Origin: a virus
DNA: 56,295 bases
IMG/VR virus record: IMGVR_UViG_3300042308_000597
Location: 1-56,295 of that record
Strand: one strand, 5' to 3'
The notes under the pieces are model-generated. The model saw only the letters and a list, made by a program, of their open reading frames with translations. It searched no databases and had not been told where the DNA came from. Shown piece after piece: positions 53,849 through 56,295 of the stretch (position 1 is the stretch's first letter; every line of letters begins with the position of its first letter). The position numbers were made by a program, and so were the translations under genes.

Positions 53849-54865
53849 ATGAGAGTTATAGATATTTTAAAAGAATCTGATATTACACCTAAGCCTAAAG
53901 CTGCGATACCGATTACTACATATAAAAAACAATATAAAAACTTAATAGCTGATATTGAGCAATTTCTTCGTGATGATTATAAAGGTCCATTTTATGTTAA
54001 TACACGAGTTCATGATAACCATACTGATAATCTTAGATCACCTGAAGGACGAACATGGCCGGTAATACTGGAATTAATAAAATTTTATAATAATTTAAAA
54101 AAAATTTATGGTAACGGAACAGATGTTAATTATAGTTCGTTGTATAGTAGTATGGTCGAATTAAAACAATATGTTCTATCGCAACGAAAACCATCTACCG
54201 GAGTACTAACACCTAATACTAAACCGGTAGTACAAGGTAAACGAATACCATTTTATACTACATTTGTAAACGATATTACTAATTTTCTCAATTCAAAAGA
54301 GAATGTTCAATTATATTCAAAATATGGTTATTTTAGAGATCAAGTAACACCTGAACAATACGAATATTTAAAAAGTTTTATAGAATATACACCTGTATCT
54401 GAAGAAGATGCAAAAAGTAAAATTGATATATTTACTAATTTTCTTAATGATCGTGATTCCGATTATAAAACATCTGACCGTAGAAAAGAATCTAAAAAAC
54501 GGATGGCAGAAACCCCATTACCTCCTGATCTTGACACTAACAATCCGTTGCATGCACAATGGCTAACACTTGCAAGAGATGTAGTATTACGGAGAGAGTC
54601 TACAATAACATTTTTAGAAATGTGGGATATAATAAAATTACAAGAATGGCGATGTGCGTTATCTAATAGAGAATTTAATGAAACAAACAATCGATTAAGC
54701 TTTGATCGAATTAATTCAGATAGATCTTATGAAGTAGGTAATCTTTGGTTTACTACACATGCAATTAACGTTATGAAAAACCAATTAACAACAGACCAAT
54801 TTGTATCATTGTGTAAATTTATACATGATAGAAATACAGTAAATACTAAAAATGGAAGTATTTGA
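53849..54865 (+). CDS. HNH-type nuclease with capsid-targeting-like N-terminus
   Basis: 338 aa. Start chosen at ATG 53849 (ATAGGAACACAC upstream) instead of ATG 53819. The N-terminus MRVIDILKE9-S10 has the length and the (L/I)-x-E end of T4 internal-protein targeting signals (MKTYQEFIAE-A). The C-terminal domain (about residues 255-330) reads WRCALSN....LSFDRINSD..YEVGNLWF......NVMK, the pattern of HNH/endonuclease-VII-like homing nucleases (Cys, DR, GN, N..MK). The intervening region is helical and charged without recognised domain. It is a distant paralogue of the next gene, whose start overlaps it. Could be a homing endonuclease or a nuclease packaged in the head. Confidence 0.85.
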   Translation: MRVIDILKESDITPKPKAAIPITTYKKQYKNLIADIEQFLRDDYKGPFYVNTRVHDNHTDNLRSPEGRTWPVILELIKFYNNLKKIYGNGTDVNYSSLYSSMVELKQYVLSQRKPSTGVLTPNTKPVVQGKRIPFYTTFVNDITNFLNSKENVQLYSKYGYFRDQVTPEQYEYLKSFIEYTPVSEEDAKSKIDIFTNFLNDRDSDYKTSDRRKESKKRMAETPLPPDLDTNNPLHAQWLTLARDVVLRRESTITFLEMWDIIKLQEWRCALSNREFNETNNRLSFDRINSDRSYEVGNLWFTTHAINVMKNQLTTDQFVSLCKFIHDRNTVNTKNGSI

Positions 54866-54866
54866 A

Positions 54867-55853
54867 ATGAGCACACCAGAGAAATACAAAGACACTTTAA
54901 CAAAAAAACTTACAAAAACTATAATACATATAAAGGGAAAACCATATAAAAATTATCCATTTCCTCTTGGATTTTATCTACAACGGACTGACATGGAGTT
55001 ATTGCATAAAGTAAGAGATGATCTTACAAAAGTACTTGATTCTCGAGAAACGTTTGAAATTACAGAACAAATGTTTAATTTTTATAACGACCGTGCAGCT
55101 AAAGTTTTTGAAATTATTTCTGACCGATATAAACTTATAAAACGAGCTTTATCAATAAAACCAGAACTTACACCCAATGAGTATAAAGTTGTCTCATTAC
55201 GGAGGCAATGCTTATACACCGGTTTACCTATTGAAACATTTAATTACAATGCAGATGCAATAATAGCTTCGGATAAAAGATATAAAGAACCGTTAGACCG
55301 TGAGAAAGAAAGATATAAAAAATCATTAGCTATACAACAGTATGTAAGGAATATTAAAGGTCCGCTACCATCTGACTACAATAACAACGATACTAAACAT
55401 AAAATGTGGTTTATTGCTGCAACTAGCATTTATGATCGATTAACTTCTAGGTTAGAAAAGTTAGAAGACGGAAAACAAATAGAGGATAGATTTTCAGTAT
55501 CTATGTCATATCAAGATTTATGGGATTTAATTAATAAACAAGAATGGAAATGTGCATTTACACATCTCCCATTTTATGAAGGAAAAACAAAATTAGATCA
55601 AGGTAGATTATCTGGACTTAAATCAAGCCCAGATCGATTAGATCCGTTGAAAGGATATCATAAAGGAAACGTTGAGTTTGTATTAGTTAGAATGAATATG
55701 ATGAAATGGACAAGTAGCTACAGCGAATTTCTTAGTCTGTGTAGTGATGTTGCTACGTATGCAGTAACAAAATATAATATACCACTGTTAAATGTTAATG
55801 AGATTATCAATTCATTAGATAAACCTGTTGACTCAACAGATCTTACACTTTAG
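54867..55853 (+). CDS. HNH-type nuclease, paralogue of the preceding gene
   Basis: 328 aa. I use ATG 54867 (MSTPEKYKDT) with the GGAAGT ribosome site 8-14 bases upstream; ATG 54852 would place that site inside the coding region. It starts one base after the previous stop (TGAAATG), so translation is coupled. The C-terminal domain contains LWDLINKQEWKCAF, SPDRLDPLKGYHKGNVEFV and NMMK, i.e. the same HNH-like core as its neighbour. An extra Cys-containing segment (LRRQCLYTGLPIE) sits in the middle. No targeting-like N-terminus. Function in the phage unknown; tandem pairing suggests duplication followed by divergence. Confidence 0.85.
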   Translation: MSTPEKYKDTLTKKLTKTIIHIKGKPYKNYPFPLGFYLQRTDMELLHKVRDDLTKVLDSRETFEITEQMFNFYNDRAAKVFEIISDRYKLIKRALSIKPELTPNEYKVVSLRRQCLYTGLPIETFNYNADAIIASDKRYKEPLDREKERYKKSLAIQQYVRNIKGPLPSDYNNNDTKHKMWFIAATSIYDRLTSRLEKLEDGKQIEDRFSVSMSYQDLWDLINKQEWKCAFTHLPFYEGKTKLDQGRLSGLKSSPDRLDPLKGYHKGNVEFVLVRMNMMKWTSSYSEFLSLCSDVATYAVTKYNIPLLNVNEIINSLDKPVDSTDLTL

Positions 55854-56295
55854 AAAGTTTCTCAACAACATCTTTATTTTCACTCCAAAAAGAATCGTAA
55901 TCAGTAAACACCCATTTACCGTTCTTTTTGGAGTAATAGTCTACACTTTTTTGTAGTTTGAATTTTTTGAAATGTTTATGTTCAAACGCAACATAAGAGC
56001 CTTTGCGATTAAACTTCATCATAATAATATTGAAATCATCTGTATCAGCAACTTCTAAAGTTTGCTCAATCCAAGTATCTAAAATCTTAATTTCACCTGC
56101 AGTAAACAATTGATGAAATGGAAAATCAGCATAAGATTTACATTCAGCATTAAAGTGTTTCCAATTTAATGGCGGCACAATATCACCTTTCATAGAACGT
56201 ATTTGTCCTTCATGTAAGAAGTCTTTACGTACTGCATTCTTACCTCCAATATAAGCACCGCTGCCTGGCACCCGCATGAAAGATGCATTATACAG
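55843..56295 (-). CDS. PD-(D/E)XK nuclease, Holliday-junction-resolvase-like, N-terminus outside window
   Basis: The frame stays open to the right edge (LYNASF precedes the internal ATG at 56277), so the true start lies beyond base 56295 and the gene is partial. Reading from that ATG, RVPGSGAYIGGKNA (residues 2-15), GDIVPP with D32, and FNAECKSY with E45 and K47 form the R..GSG...GD...E-x-K core of PD-(D/E)XK nucleases such as Hjc-type resolvases. The C-terminal half is basic and aromatic (HKHFKKFKLQ). It may resolve recombination or packaging intermediates, a role filled by endonuclease VII in T4, but that is inference. Its stop overlaps the convergent HNH gene by 11 bases. Confidence 0.82.
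   Translation of the reverse strand: MYNASFMRVPGSGAYIGGKNAVRKDFLHEGQIRSMKGDIVPPLNWKHFNAECKSYADFPFHQLFTAGEIKILDTWIEQTLEVADTDDFNIIMMKFNRKGSYVAFEHKHFKKFKLQKSVDYYSKKNGKWVFTDYDSFWSENKDVVEKLSKV

Overview
The window is a continuous, AT-rich stretch of a T4-like (tailed, contractile, Pantevenvirales-type) phage genome. The diagnostic block is 39.5-47 kb on the minus strand: portal gp20, a small conserved protein, an acidic prohead core protein (gp67-like), prohead protease gp21, scaffold gp22 and major capsid gp23, in the T4 order. T4-type late promoters (TATAAATA and one-base variants), a gp26-like baseplate/tail-assembly protein, a 2-oxoglutarate/Fe(II) oxygenase beside the fibre genes and conserved small virion proteins resemble exo-T-even phages of aquatic bacteria (cyanophage and pelagiphage relatives). 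No photosynthesis genes, tRNAs or integration genes are visible, so the host cannot be named.

Layout. 1-39.4 kb (minus): an enormous adhesion/fibre locus of eight large proteins (512 to 3165 aa, one running off the left edge). They are built from shared modules: arrays of CBM5/12-like domains, beta-helix segments, BNR/Asp-box-like repeats, LamG-like domains, a polyglycine region, YadA-like head repeats and a pyocin-knob-like tip. Small accessory genes (a 2OG oxygenase, two paralogous proteins of unknown function, two short conserved virion-type proteins) sit among them at 12.9-15.8 kb. 39.5-41.1 kb: two virion-type proteins of unknown role. 41.2-47.1 kb: the head morphogenesis cluster. 47.1-50.6 kb: an 1179-aa structural protein with a tape-measure-like motif. 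At 50.64-50.70 kb divergent late promoters separate this minus-strand block from a plus-strand gp26-like gene, which appears to be extended by a -1 ribosomal frameshift. 51.7-56.3 kb: a putative internal or membrane-active head protein, a roughly 0.65-kb non-coding interval with many perfect hairpins, RNase HI, two tandem HNH-type nucleases and a partial PD-(D/E)XK nuclease.

How it works together. gp22 and the gp67-like protein scaffold the prohead on the gp20 portal, gp23 assembles around them, and gp21 then cleaves after (L/I)-x-E. A site of this type is visible in gp23 (after Glu41). Similar N-terminal signals appear on the 283-aa protein and, unexpectedly, on one HNH nuclease. The fibre locus presumably supplies host recognition and particle decoration. 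Strong hairpin terminators follow gp23 and the 321-aa protein gene, and late promoters restart transcription, so the gp23 cistron seems insulated from the fibre operon.

The most interesting undescribed features are the hairpin-rich non-coding interval at 52.73-53.20 kb (candidate structured RNA), the slippery heptamer at the end of the gp26-like gene, the HNH nuclease with a capsid-targeting-like N terminus, and the scale and module sharing of the fibre locus. All functional calls come from reading motifs; no searches were run.
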